Below, piece by piece: positions 1 to 9,335 of a DNA stretch of 64,000 nucleotides. The stretch is from contig JASHOG010000018.1 in the NCBI GenBank assembly GCA_030041225.1, positions 41,904-105,903 of the forward strand, written 5' to 3'. The notes below the pieces were generated by a model. That model saw nothing but the letters and a program-made list of their open reading frames with translations, had not been told where the DNA came from and ran no database searches. The DNA is from Vulcanimicrobiota bacterium. GTDB taxonomy: Bacteria > Vulcanimicrobiota > Vulcanimicrobiia > Vulcanimicrobiales > Vulcanimicrobiaceae. The first letter of the stretch is position 1. Every line of letters starts with the position of its first letter. The position numbers were made by a program, and so were the translations under genes.

Positions 1-825
<825 letters not shown>

Positions 826-848
<23 letters not shown>

Positions 849-1440
849 CCGCGCGCAGCAGCCAGTGGACCGCCCCGCGTAGGGGCGTATGCGGGTGCGC
901 CCACGTGCCCGCGATGCGGTCTGCGTCGCGCTCCTCGAGCGACTCGATCGTGAAGTTGGGCGCGACGATCGCGCGCAAACTCGGTTCATCGAAGTAAACG
1001 TGCGGCACACCGCGCTCGTCGCCGTCGCTCGGCGCGAATGTTGCATCCGCGAGGCGCTCTCCCTTTCCATAGCGTGCATCGCGCACGGAGGCAAAGGTCG
1101 CATAGAGCAGGCCCTCTTCGCGTAGCGCCCGCGCGACGGCATCGAGCCGCTCGGCGACGCTTTGCGGTGTGCCGTGCAGCAGTGCGTGCGTTGTCAGCAC
1201 AGCGTCAAAGCTGCCGGCCGGCCCATCGAGCGCGCTGCGATCGGAAGCATCCTCGTCGGAGATCGCAATGACCTCGAAGCCTGCCTCCACGAGGGCCTGC
1301 GTGTTGCGCCCGCGGCCGCTGCCGAAGTCGACGACACGCGCGTGGTCTTTTTCGTGAAGGCGGTCGATGAGCTCGAGCGCAAGCGGATGTGCCGGCATCG
1401 AAGGTTTCTCGGCGACACCGTCGCAAAAAGCCTCCACCAT
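826..1440 (-). CDS. Class I SAM-dependent methyltransferase
   Basis: VVDFGSGRGRNTQALVEAGFEVIAISDEDA motif I region; start trimmed to MVEAFCDG (MPAHPLALEL also possible). Confidence 0.75.
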
Positions 1441-1963
1441 GCTCAGCACCGGCGACAAGCTCCCGAACGTCACCGTTGAGGACGACACCGGCAAACGCGT
1501 CAAGACGTCCGATCTCCTCGACGGCATGCTCATCCTCTACTTCTATCCCAAGGACGACACGCCGGGCTGCACCAACGAGGCATCGCAGTTCCGCGACCTC
1601 CTCCCTCGCTTCAAGCGCCGGAAGGTGCGGATCGCCGGCGTGAGCCGTGACTCCGTTGCATCGCACCAAAAGTTCAAGAAAAAGTACGGATTGACGTTTC
1701 CGCTGCTCTCGGACGTCGACTCGAAGCTCTGCGACGCCTTCGGCGTCATCGTCGAGAAGAGCAACTACGGGAAGACGTATCTCGGCATCCAGCGCTCGAC
1801 GTTCCTCATCGACGAGAAGGGAAAGATCGTGCACGTGTGGCCGAACGTGAAGGCCGACGGCCACGCGCAGGAAGTTTTGGACTACCTTAGTTCTCCGCCT
1901 GGCCCTTTCCGCGCGGGAGCGAAAACTGAATCAGCGCGCGCACCGGCGCGAGGCCGCGGCTAA
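1439..1963 (+). CDS. bcp: Thioredoxin-dependent peroxiredoxin (Bcp/AhpC-TSA family)
   Basis: LSTGDKLPNVTVEDDTG, LYFYPKDDTPGCTNEASQFRD, FPLLSD motifs; ATG at 1439. Confidence 0.9.
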   Translation: MLSTGDKLPNVTVEDDTGKRVKTSDLLDGMLILYFYPKDDTPGCTNEASQFRDLLPRFKRRKVRIAGVSRDSVASHQKFKKKYGLTFPLLSDVDSKLCDAFGVIVEKSNYGKTYLGIQRSTFLIDEKGKIVHVWPNVKADGHAQEVLDYLSSPPGPFRAGAKTESARAPARGRG

Positions 1964-2447
1964 TGACGGCACACGGAGTCACGCTCATCCCGAGTCCTTC
2001 AAGGCGCTCCTTCGCCGCGAGCAACTCACCGGCGTTGCTAACGATATCCTCGACGAGCAGAACGTGCGCGCCGCGCTCGTACGGTCCCTCGACATACTCG
2101 TTCGGAAAGGCGCCGTAACCCTTGGGCTTCTTCCGAATGACGATCATCGGGATACCCGAGAGCTGCGAGACTGCCGTTGCGATGATCGCGCCGCCGAGCT
2201 CGGTGCCGCCGATCAAATCGGGATTGGTCTCGGCGACGAGCGGTGTGAAGAGACGCGCGATGCGTCGCAGAATGTGGGGATCGCTGAAGAGCTGGAACTT
2301 GTCGATGTAGTAGTCGCTGCGCGCGCCGCCGGCGAGCACGTAATCGCCCCGCGTTAGCGCGCGCTCCATGATAATCTTGCGCAGCCAGACGAGCTCGGGA
2401 AGTGGCCCGACGGGCTGATCGGGTGACCCTAGATGCTCCATTGCCAT
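1887..2447 (-). CDS. pyrE: Orotate phosphoribosyltransferase
   Basis: Type I PRTase motif VLLVEDIVSNAGELLAAKERLEGLG, SDYYIDKFQLFSDP, VIRKKPKGYG. Confidence 0.88.
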   Translation of the reverse strand: MAMEHLGSPDQPVGPLPELVWLRKIIMERALTRGDYVLAGGARSDYYIDKFQLFSDPHILRRIARLFTPLVAETNPDLIGGTELGGAIIATAVSQLSGIPMIVIRKKPKGYGAFPNEYVEGPYERGAHVLLVEDIVSNAGELLAAKERLEGLGMSVTPCAVISRGLAPVRALIQFSLPRGKGQAEN

Positions 2448-4039
2448 GCGTTCCAGGCCTCCTGGACCGGGTTGGGGTCGAAGCCTTTGAAGTCGTCGCT
2501 GATCGGCTGCATTTGGCGCCGCCAGTAGAAATAGACGTTCGGCACGTCGTCGTGCAGCAACTGCTGCGTCAGGGCGTACGCCTTCTTGCGCGTTGCGCGG
2601 TCGTAGTGTGTCAGTGCAACCTCCTGCGCCGCGTCCATCGCCGGGCTACAATACCGATCGTAGTTGTAGCCTCCCGGGGGGAAGTTCTTGCAGGCAAACT
2701 GGGAGCTGTCGTCGGGGTCGATGCCGGCGTACCAACCTGTGGGGCTCAAGTCGTAGTTGCCTGACTGCAAAATGCCGCCTTCGCCGGCGGGCGCGAAGAG
2801 TACGTCCCCTGGGACGTACTTCACCTGCATCTCGATGCCGGCTTGGCGGAGCTGCCCTTGGAGGATTACCGCCTCGCGGCGGCGCGTAACGTTCGAGCTA
2901 TTCGTGACGCCCACGAGGATGAGCGGCTGACCATCCTTACGCATGATCCCGTCGGGGCCCGGCGACCATCCCGCCGCTTCGAGCAGTGCACGTGCTCGTG
3001 CGACGTCGTGCGGATATGAGTGCACGTTCGGGTTGAAGGCCCACATCCAATCGGGAATGTCCTCGGTGGCTTCCTTCTCCTGTCCGTACGTCAGTGTCTC
3101 GACGATCTGATGCTTGTCGATTGCGTACGCAATCGCCTCGCGTACGCGCACGTCTTTGAGAAACGGGCGAGCGCAGTTGAGGTAGAGATTCTCGTAGCCG
3201 TTGACGTTCACCCACACGATGTGCGTTCCGGGAATGCTCTTGACGACGGGGTACGTCTCGATTGAGGCTTGGTAGATCCAGTCGATCTCGTGCGTGCGCA
3301 ACAGGTTCACCGAGGTGTTCTCGTCGGGAATGATGTGTAACTCGATGCGCCGTAAGCCGGGCTTTCCCATGAAGAAGGCGTCGTTTGCAATGAGCGTGAT
3401 GTGGTCGCCGCGCGACCACTCGGCAAATCGGAACGGCCCGTCACTGACGGTGGGCTCACCGTTGAACGGAATTTGATTGATGTTCGGGTACCGCGCAAGC
3501 ACGTGAGCCGGCGCAACGGGATATGGCTGGTCGCTCTCGGCGAAGAAGGTGTCGACGAAGGGCGAGAATCGCTCCTTGAGGTGAACGACGACCGTGTACG
3601 GATTGGGGGTGTCGATCGAACGCACTTCGTCGTACCCGTGCCGCGAGACCACGTTGTTGTTCGGGTTCATGATCGCTTGCCACGACCACTTGACATCCCT
3701 GCTCGTCACCGGAACGCCGTCGGTCCATGTAGCATCGCGACGTAAGTGGTACGTGATCGTGAGTCCGTCTTTGCTGATGCCGCCGTTTTCGAACGAGGGA
3801 ACGGCGGTCGCAAGCATCGGCACGGGATTCCCGCGATCATCGGCCGAGAGAAGCGGCTCGAAGAGCAGCCGCGCGACGAGAACGTCGATCGTGTTCGAGT
3901 TCAAGAGCGGGTTGAGGTTCTTGAGATCGGCTTGAATGCCGATGCGCAACACCCCTGGCTGTGTACCGTGTATCTCGCCTGACTTTGTGCAGCCCACGAG
4001 CAACGCCGCGAAAGCGGCGAGCGCGAGCGCGGCTCTCAT
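2429..4039 (-). CDS. Peptide ABC transporter substrate-binding lipoprotein (SBP_bac_5 family)
   Basis: Lipobox LLVGCTKSG; NGGISKDGLTITYHLRRDATWTDGVPVTSRDVKWSWQAIMNP typical of family 5 SBPs. Confidence 0.88.
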   Translation of the reverse strand: MRAALALAAFAALLVGCTKSGEIHGTQPGVLRIGIQADLKNLNPLLNSNTIDVLVARLLFEPLLSADDRGNPVPMLATAVPSFENGGISKDGLTITYHLRRDATWTDGVPVTSRDVKWSWQAIMNPNNNVVSRHGYDEVRSIDTPNPYTVVVHLKERFSPFVDTFFAESDQPYPVAPAHVLARYPNINQIPFNGEPTVSDGPFRFAEWSRGDHITLIANDAFFMGKPGLRRIELHIIPDENTSVNLLRTHEIDWIYQASIETYPVVKSIPGTHIVWVNVNGYENLYLNCARPFLKDVRVREAIAYAIDKHQIVETLTYGQEKEATEDIPDWMWAFNPNVHSYPHDVARARALLEAAGWSPGPDGIMRKDGQPLILVGVTNSSNVTRRREAVILQGQLRQAGIEMQVKYVPGDVLFAPAGEGGILQSGNYDLSPTGWYAGIDPDDSSQFACKNFPPGGYNYDRYCSPAMDAAQEVALTHYDRATRKKAYALTQQLLHDDVPNVYFYWRRQMQPISDDFKGFDPNPVQEAWNAWQWSI

Positions 4040-6069
4040 ACGGCGGCTTTTCCGCCGACGCGATTACCCGGCACGGGGTCGTACCGGTCATGACGCCAGT
4101 GGAAGGTTCCCAGCCCCTGCGTTCCGGTGCGCAGCTCCGTGATGTAGCGCGCCATCTCGACCTGCGGAACGTCGGCCTCGATCTCGTCGAATCCGGCACG
4201 CTCCGCAGGGTTCATTCCGAGAATCTGTCCGCGCTTACCGGTGAGTTGTTGGATCACCGTGGACGTGTACGTCGATGGAACGGTCACCGTCACATGAACG
4301 ATCGGCTCGAGCACGACGGGCTTGCACTTGGGCAGCGCGTCACGCACCCCCATGCCGGCTGCAGTCTTGAACGACTGCTCGCTCGAGTCGACGTCGTGAT
4401 ACTGCCCGTCGAAGAGCGTCACGTGGAGGTCGGTGACGGGGTGGCCGCTCGGCCCGTGCAGAAGTGCCTCGCGCACGCCTTTCTCGACGGCGGGAAAGAA
4501 CTGACGAGGCACGACGCCGCCGACGATCGTTTCCTCAAACGTCACGCCCGAGCCGCGCCCCTTCGGCTCGAAACGCAGCCAGACGTCGCCGAACTGACCA
4601 TGTCCTCCGGTCTGGTGTTTGTAGCGCGAATGCACTTCGGTTGACGCTGTGATCGTCTCGAGGTAGGGAATCGCGGGTGGCGCGGTCTCCACCTCAACTT
4701 TGTACTTGCGCGCGAGGCGCTCGACCGCCAGCGTCACGTGCTGCTCGCCGTGACCGAGCAGGAGGAGCTCATTTGTCACGTCGGCGCGCTGCAGTGAGAG
4801 CGAGGGATCCTCGTCGATGATGCGCGCGAGCATCTGCGAGATCTTCGCCTCGTCGATGCGCTCCTTTGGTCTAATGGCGACCGCGAAGACGGGCGCTCTC
4901 TGCGCGAGGCGCGGCAGAAGGACCTTCTGCCCTGCGGTAAGCGTGTCGCCGGTCGAGACCGGCTCGAGGCGCGCGATCGCGACGATCGCTCCCGGCCCGG
5001 CCTCCGGGATCGGTTCCTGCTTCTTTCCTTGAAGCCGATAGAGTCCACCCGAGCGCACGCGTTCGTCGCCCTTCGTGATGTCGACGAGCGTCGCGTCCGA
5101 CTTCACCGTTCCGGTGAGAACGCGAGTCATCGAAAGTTTTCCGGACTGAGGATGAACGATTGTCTTGACAACGCGTCCGATGAACTGCGCACCGGCGTTC
5201 GGCTCGATCGGACGTTCCTCCGCGTCGACCTGGGGACGATCTGCGGGAGACGGAAACCAACGCTCGATCGCTCGCACGAGCGCCGGCACACCGGCGCCGC
5301 TGACGCCGGCGGCGACGATCACCGGGACGATTTGATCGTGCGAGCACTCGCTGCACAGGTCGCGCTCGACCTCCTCGAGCGGCGGCTCTTTACCTTCCAG
5401 CAGCTCCTCCATGAGGGTGTCATCGAAATCTGCCATCGCCTCAAGCAGTGCCGTTCGCGCCCGCTCCACCTGTGCACGAAGCGCCGCGGGAGGCTCTCCT
5501 TCGCGCTCGCCGTCGTCTTCGAACGTATAGGCTTTCATGAGCGCGAGATCGATGAAGCCGCTGAAGCTCTCCGCGGTGCCGATCGGCCATTGCTCGGCAA
5601 CGACGTGGCGTCCGTACGCCTCTTGCAGGGCCGCAAGCGTTCCCGCGAAATCGGCGCCGGGCCGATCCATCTTGCCGATGACGAAAAGGTGTGGTAAGCG
5701 CAGCGACGTGCATTCGTCGATGAGGGCGCGCGTCTGTACGATACGAGCTGGATCCGCCTCGCAGACGACGACCGCGGCGTCGACGCCGGCGAGCACCGTG
5801 CGCGTCTCCTCGAAGAAGTCGATGAATCCGGGACAGTCGACGATCGTGAGATCGATGCTTCCGGCCGTGCAGTGCGCAAAACCGACGGTCGTCGATTGGG
5901 CGTGCGCGATGTCCTCAGGCTCGTAATCGGTGACGGTCGTTCCCTCGGAGATGGAACCGCGGCGCCCTACGGCGCCGCAGTGTGCGAGAAGCGCTTCGAC
6001 GAGCGTCGTCTTACCGGCGTGATGCGGTCCGACGAACGCAACGTTTCGTAGACCCGAGATATCGGCCAT
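4036..6069 (-). CDS. Elongation factor G-like GTPase (EF-G paralogue family)
   Basis: GPHHAGKTTL P-loop, DCPGFIDF G3, GQFGDVWLRFEP and later EF-G domain IV/V sequence; 4-nt overlap with the downstream SBP gene. Confidence 0.87.
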   Translation of the reverse strand: MADISGLRNVAFVGPHHAGKTTLVEALLAHCGAVGRRGSISEGTTVTDYEPEDIAHAQSTTVGFAHCTAGSIDLTIVDCPGFIDFFEETRTVLAGVDAAVVVCEADPARIVQTRALIDECTSLRLPHLFVIGKMDRPGADFAGTLAALQEAYGRHVVAEQWPIGTAESFSGFIDLALMKAYTFEDDGEREGEPPAALRAQVERARTALLEAMADFDDTLMEELLEGKEPPLEEVERDLCSECSHDQIVPVIVAAGVSGAGVPALVRAIERWFPSPADRPQVDAEERPIEPNAGAQFIGRVVKTIVHPQSGKLSMTRVLTGTVKSDATLVDITKGDERVRSGGLYRLQGKKQEPIPEAGPGAIVAIARLEPVSTGDTLTAGQKVLLPRLAQRAPVFAVAIRPKERIDEAKISQMLARIIDEDPSLSLQRADVTNELLLLGHGEQHVTLAVERLARKYKVEVETAPPAIPYLETITASTEVHSRYKHQTGGHGQFGDVWLRFEPKGRGSGVTFEETIVGGVVPRQFFPAVEKGVREALLHGPSGHPVTDLHVTLFDGQYHDVDSSEQSFKTAAGMGVRDALPKCKPVVLEPIVHVTVTVPSTYTSTVIQQLTGKRGQILGMNPAERAGFDEIEADVPQVEMARYITELRTGTQGLGTFHWRHDRYDPVPGNRVGGKAAV

Positions 6070-6084
6070 CGCGGCTCCCTTCGG

Positions 6085-7440
6085 TCAGCGGCGGCGTTTG
6101 GCCGCCTTCTTCTTGGTGGACTTGCGTTTGCGCAAGAGCGCCGGCGCTCGCTTGCGTAACGGCTTCCTCGCAAGCTTCTTCGGTTTCGCCGCCCGCTTGG
6201 CCGCCACTTTCCGTTTGGACTGCTTCTTCGTTACCGGGCGGCGCTTGGGTGAGGCTTTCTTTGTCGGCCTCAACGGCTTCGATGTGCGCAACGGCTTCGC
6301 GCGAGGAGGTTTCGGGGCGCGTTTGGGACTTGAGGGACGCTGCGCGCGAGCGCCGCCGGGCCGCAGAGCGCGAGGCCCGGCAACTTCCTCGGGAAGGCCA
6401 AGTTCGGCGCGTCCTAATCCCGTGATGCTGCTGCCGGGAGCGTGAGTGCGCTCGGGGTGGCGCTTTATCTTCTCTAGGTGCTCTCGAGTCGCCCGCAGCG
6501 CGACGCGCGCAAGCCTGCCGTTCACCGGGAAGACGAGCTCATTGATGCCGCAGACGTCGAGAACCTGTAACGCAACGTCGAAGGCGCCGCCTTGATCCTT
6601 GGGGCTGTGCGCGTCGGAGCCGACGGAGACCGGCACGCCCTTCGCACGCGCCTTCTTGAGAAGCCGCTTGTAGGCGTCCAGATAGCGCTTCTTTTGATCC
6701 TCCGGATGGTCGCGGTAGAGGAAGCGGGTGTTGAACTCGATCGCCATCCCGCGCCGCACGCACGCGTCGAGAACGCGTTCTTCGTAACCCTCGAGCTTCT
6801 TGTGCTCGGGCCAATGGCCAAAACGCGCTGGGACGTAGAAGTGACCGACGATTTGCCCGGGCAGCTTCTCGACCTCGTCGAGGAGCTTCGCGACGTACAT
6901 CTCCCATGTGCGATCGGTTCCAACCGTGCCGAAGAGTTCGGCGAACTCGGGATTGTCGAAGGGCCACGGCCAATCGGCGCCCTTCTCGGGATGGTCGATC
7001 GTGAGGAAGTGCACGGATCGGATGAGACCATCGGGGCGCATCGCATCGATGATGTTCTGTGCGTCGGGGCGCGACCGCGGGTCCGTATCGACCTCGATGC
7101 CGATGGAGAAACGCATTCCCCGATGGAGCGCCTCCGAGACGACCGCCGCATGCCCGACGTCCACCCCTGCCGTCTCGGCGGCACCATAGAGATCTGCGGC
7201 TTCAGCGAGTTTGAGCGCGCGGCGCACGGTGCTCACTGCGCCGGGATCCTCGAAGGTAAGGAAGTTCACATGGTCTGCAACCATGAGAAACCTCGGCCAG
7301 CCGCGCGTGCAGGCGTGGTAGAACCAAAGGAAGAGCATCCGCGCCGAATACGCGATGGGGCGCTCCTCGGCGAAGGGGCGATGCTCCCCCTTCGCGTGGC
7401 CGTGAATATCCGGTATCGCGCGTATCCGTGGGTCGCTCAT
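6085..7440 (-). CDS. PHP-domain phosphoesterase/hydrolase with long Lys/Arg/Pro/Ala-rich C-terminal tail
   Basis: PDIHGHAKGEH, VADHVNFLT, GVPVSVGSDAHSPKDQGGAFD; final ~83 aa highly basic. Confidence 0.75.
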   Translation of the reverse strand: MSDPRIRAIPDIHGHAKGEHRPFAEERPIAYSARMLFLWFYHACTRGWPRFLMVADHVNFLTFEDPGAVSTVRRALKLAEAADLYGAAETAGVDVGHAAVVSEALHRGMRFSIGIEVDTDPRSRPDAQNIIDAMRPDGLIRSVHFLTIDHPEKGADWPWPFDNPEFAELFGTVGTDRTWEMYVAKLLDEVEKLPGQIVGHFYVPARFGHWPEHKKLEGYEERVLDACVRRGMAIEFNTRFLYRDHPEDQKKRYLDAYKRLLKKARAKGVPVSVGSDAHSPKDQGGAFDVALQVLDVCGINELVFPVNGRLARVALRATREHLEKIKRHPERTHAPGSSITGLGRAELGLPEEVAGPRALRPGGARAQRPSSPKRAPKPPRAKPLRTSKPLRPTKKASPKRRPVTKKQSKRKVAAKRAAKPKKLARKPLRKRAPALLRKRKSTKKKAAKRRR

Positions 7441-7461
7441 CGAAACTCCCGCGGACTTTGG

Positions 7462-8202
7462 CTAACGCGCGCGCCGATACCCTTCCATCTCGAGTAACCG
7501 CCGTTTCATTTCGAGCCCATAGTAGTAGTTATGGAGTGCGCCCGAGGCGTCGACGACGCGATGGCAGGGGAAGAAGAGCGGAAGCGGATTGCGTGCCATC
7601 ACACGCCCAACGGCTCGTGCCGCTTTTGGCTTACCAATCTGTACCGCGACCCACTGGTAGGAGCGAACTTCTCCAGGCGGTATTCGCGCGGCGGCACGAA
7701 GCGCCGCCTGCTCAAACGGTGTGAGGTCGCTAATATCGACGACGTGGTCGTCGACCCGCCACGTCCGGAAAAATCGATCGAGCGTCGCTTGTAGCCACGG
7801 CGGCGCAGAGCCCCGCACCACTGGGCGCCGTAAGCGAAGCTCAACGCGCCGTCGTACTGCCTCGAAGCCGCCGCCCGTGTCGAAGCTGAGCGAGGCGATG
7901 CGCTGCCCTTTGAAGCCGACGTAGAGGCGGCCAAGCGGCGTACGGGCCATGGTTAGGACGACGGGTTCGCTACGCAGCCTAATGCGCAGGGTCGTGATAT
8001 GTTCGAGGACTTTGCGGGTGAGGTCGCATGACGGTTCCGGTAGCGGAAGACACGAAAGGCAATACGCGACACCTTCGCACTCCTCGTAGAGCTGCTGACA
8101 GTGCGGGCAGGCACGCAGATGCGTCGTGACCTCGATTTTCAAAGAGCGAGAGCACCTGCCACGGGTTTCATCCCACAGCGCCTCGATGTCACGACATCGC
8201 AT
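7462..8202 (-). CDS. Zinc-finger (zf-HC2/ZAS anti-sigma-like) domain fused to methylated-DNA--protein-cysteine S-methyltransferase
   Basis: N-terminus MRCRDIEALW...THLRACPHCQQ (HxxxCxxC); C-terminus TPFEQAALRAAARIPPGEVRSYQWVAVQIGKPKAARAVGRVMARNPLPLFFPCHRVV with the PCHRV active site. Confidence 0.88.
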   Translation of the reverse strand: MRCRDIEALWDETRGRCSRSLKIEVTTHLRACPHCQQLYEECEGVAYCLSCLPLPEPSCDLTRKVLEHITTLRIRLRSEPVVLTMARTPLGRLYVGFKGQRIASLSFDTGGGFEAVRRRVELRLRRPVVRGSAPPWLQATLDRFFRTWRVDDHVVDISDLTPFEQAALRAAARIPPGEVRSYQWVAVQIGKPKAARAVGRVMARNPLPLFFPCHRVVDASGALHNYYYGLEMKRRLLEMEGYRRAR

Positions 8203-8812
8203 GCGCTGATGCTCCGTCGGAACTGATGCGCCCCACCTGCGGACCGAGAATGCGCCGTAGTATGCGCACGGCGCGATGAACGTGCGACTTCACCGTGCCG
8301 ATCGGCTGTTGCAGGATCTCGGCGATCTCCGGGTGGCTGCGCCCTTCAATGAAGCGCAGCGTCGCGGCGGCGCGCAGATGCATGGGAAGCTGGAGCAGGG
8401 CTCGTTCCACCAGCGCGACGTCGGCGTTCTGCTCGACGATCGACTCCGGCTGCTGCGGGCGGCTCTCCTCGACACCGCTCAGGAGCGCGTCGGGATCCGC
8501 GAGCGCATCCAACGCGACGCTGACCGGGCGTTTGGTTCGCAGGCGGTTTCGGGTCACATTCAGCGTGATCGTATAGAGCCATGGCTGCAAGCGCAGCTCA
8601 CGCAGCTGCTCGGGCGGCATCTTCCCAAGCGCGCGGTAGGCGCGGACGAAGGCGTCCTGCACGATCTCCTCGGCGTCCTCGCGATTGCCGGTCATGCGGA
8701 GGGCGAAGCCGTAGAGCCTACGCTGATACTCCTCGACAATCTGCTCGAAGTTCTCAACGCCGGCAACGACCTTGCTCTCCCTCTTGGTCTCATCTCTTTT
8801 TGCTCGAACCAT
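8189..8812 (-). CDS. RNA polymerase ECF-type sigma factor
   Basis: Region 2: YGFALRMTGNREDAEEIVQDAFVRAYRAL; region 4: MHLRAAATLRFIEGRSHPEIAEILQQPIGTVKSHVHRAVRILRR; start trimmed to MVRAKRDE; 14-nt overlap with zf-MGMT gene. Confidence 0.9.
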   Translation of the reverse strand: MVRAKRDETKRESKVVAGVENFEQIVEEYQRRLYGFALRMTGNREDAEEIVQDAFVRAYRALGKMPPEQLRELRLQPWLYTITLNVTRNRLRTKRPVSVALDALADPDALLSGVEESRPQQPESIVEQNADVALVERALLQLPMHLRAAATLRFIEGRSHPEIAEILQQPIGTVKSHVHRAVRILRRILGPQVGRISSDGASAHAMS

Positions 8813-8881
8813 CCGCTCGGGCCCTACAGTTTCATTTGGGGGTACGGAGGTTCCCGCGCCCCCCTGCGGAAAGGGCGCCCC

Positions 8882-9328
8882 ATGACGCAACACCGGATGT
8901 CGCCGGAGGACGTCCCGCCGCCCGAACTGCTCTCAACGCAGTCGGGCGTTTTTATCGGCGAGATATCCTTCGATGCCTACACGATCTGCAGTTTTCTGCC
9001 CGATCTCGACTCGGCGCGCGCAATCCCGCTGGTCCTGATCGGCTATCGCGCGCACGAGGACCCCGCTTTCGTCTGGCTTGTTCCGCAGGGAGGTGTTCGT
9101 ACCGAAGGCCTGACCAACGATCCGTATTATACGCGCGTTCTCCGCGACCCGCGCGCGTACTTCAGGAAGAAACTTGCGAAGTACGTGGAGGAAACCGGCT
9201 CCGTACGACGCGGTATCGAAATGCTCGTCGACTGCCACCAGAACCATCTCGCCTTTACGCCGCTCACGGAGCTACGCGAAGACCCCTTCCGGCATCCGCT
9301 CGAGGTTCAACTGGTAGGGGCATTTTAG
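8882..9328 (+). CDS. Hypothetical protein, divergent from ECF sigma gene
   Basis: Open frame with coding-like composition, ATG at 8882; no recognised family. Confidence 0.55.
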   Translation: MTQHRMSPEDVPPPELLSTQSGVFIGEISFDAYTICSFLPDLDSARAIPLVLIGYRAHEDPAFVWLVPQGGVRTEGLTNDPYYTRVLRDPRAYFRKKLAKYVEETGSVRRGIEMLVDCHQNHLAFTPLTELREDPFRHPLEVQLVGAF

Positions 9329-9335
9329 GAGCTCC

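Noticed and set aside
3961-4644. 227-aa plus-strand ORF
   Set aside because: Antisense to the well-supported SBP and EF-G-like genes; no domain-like sequence
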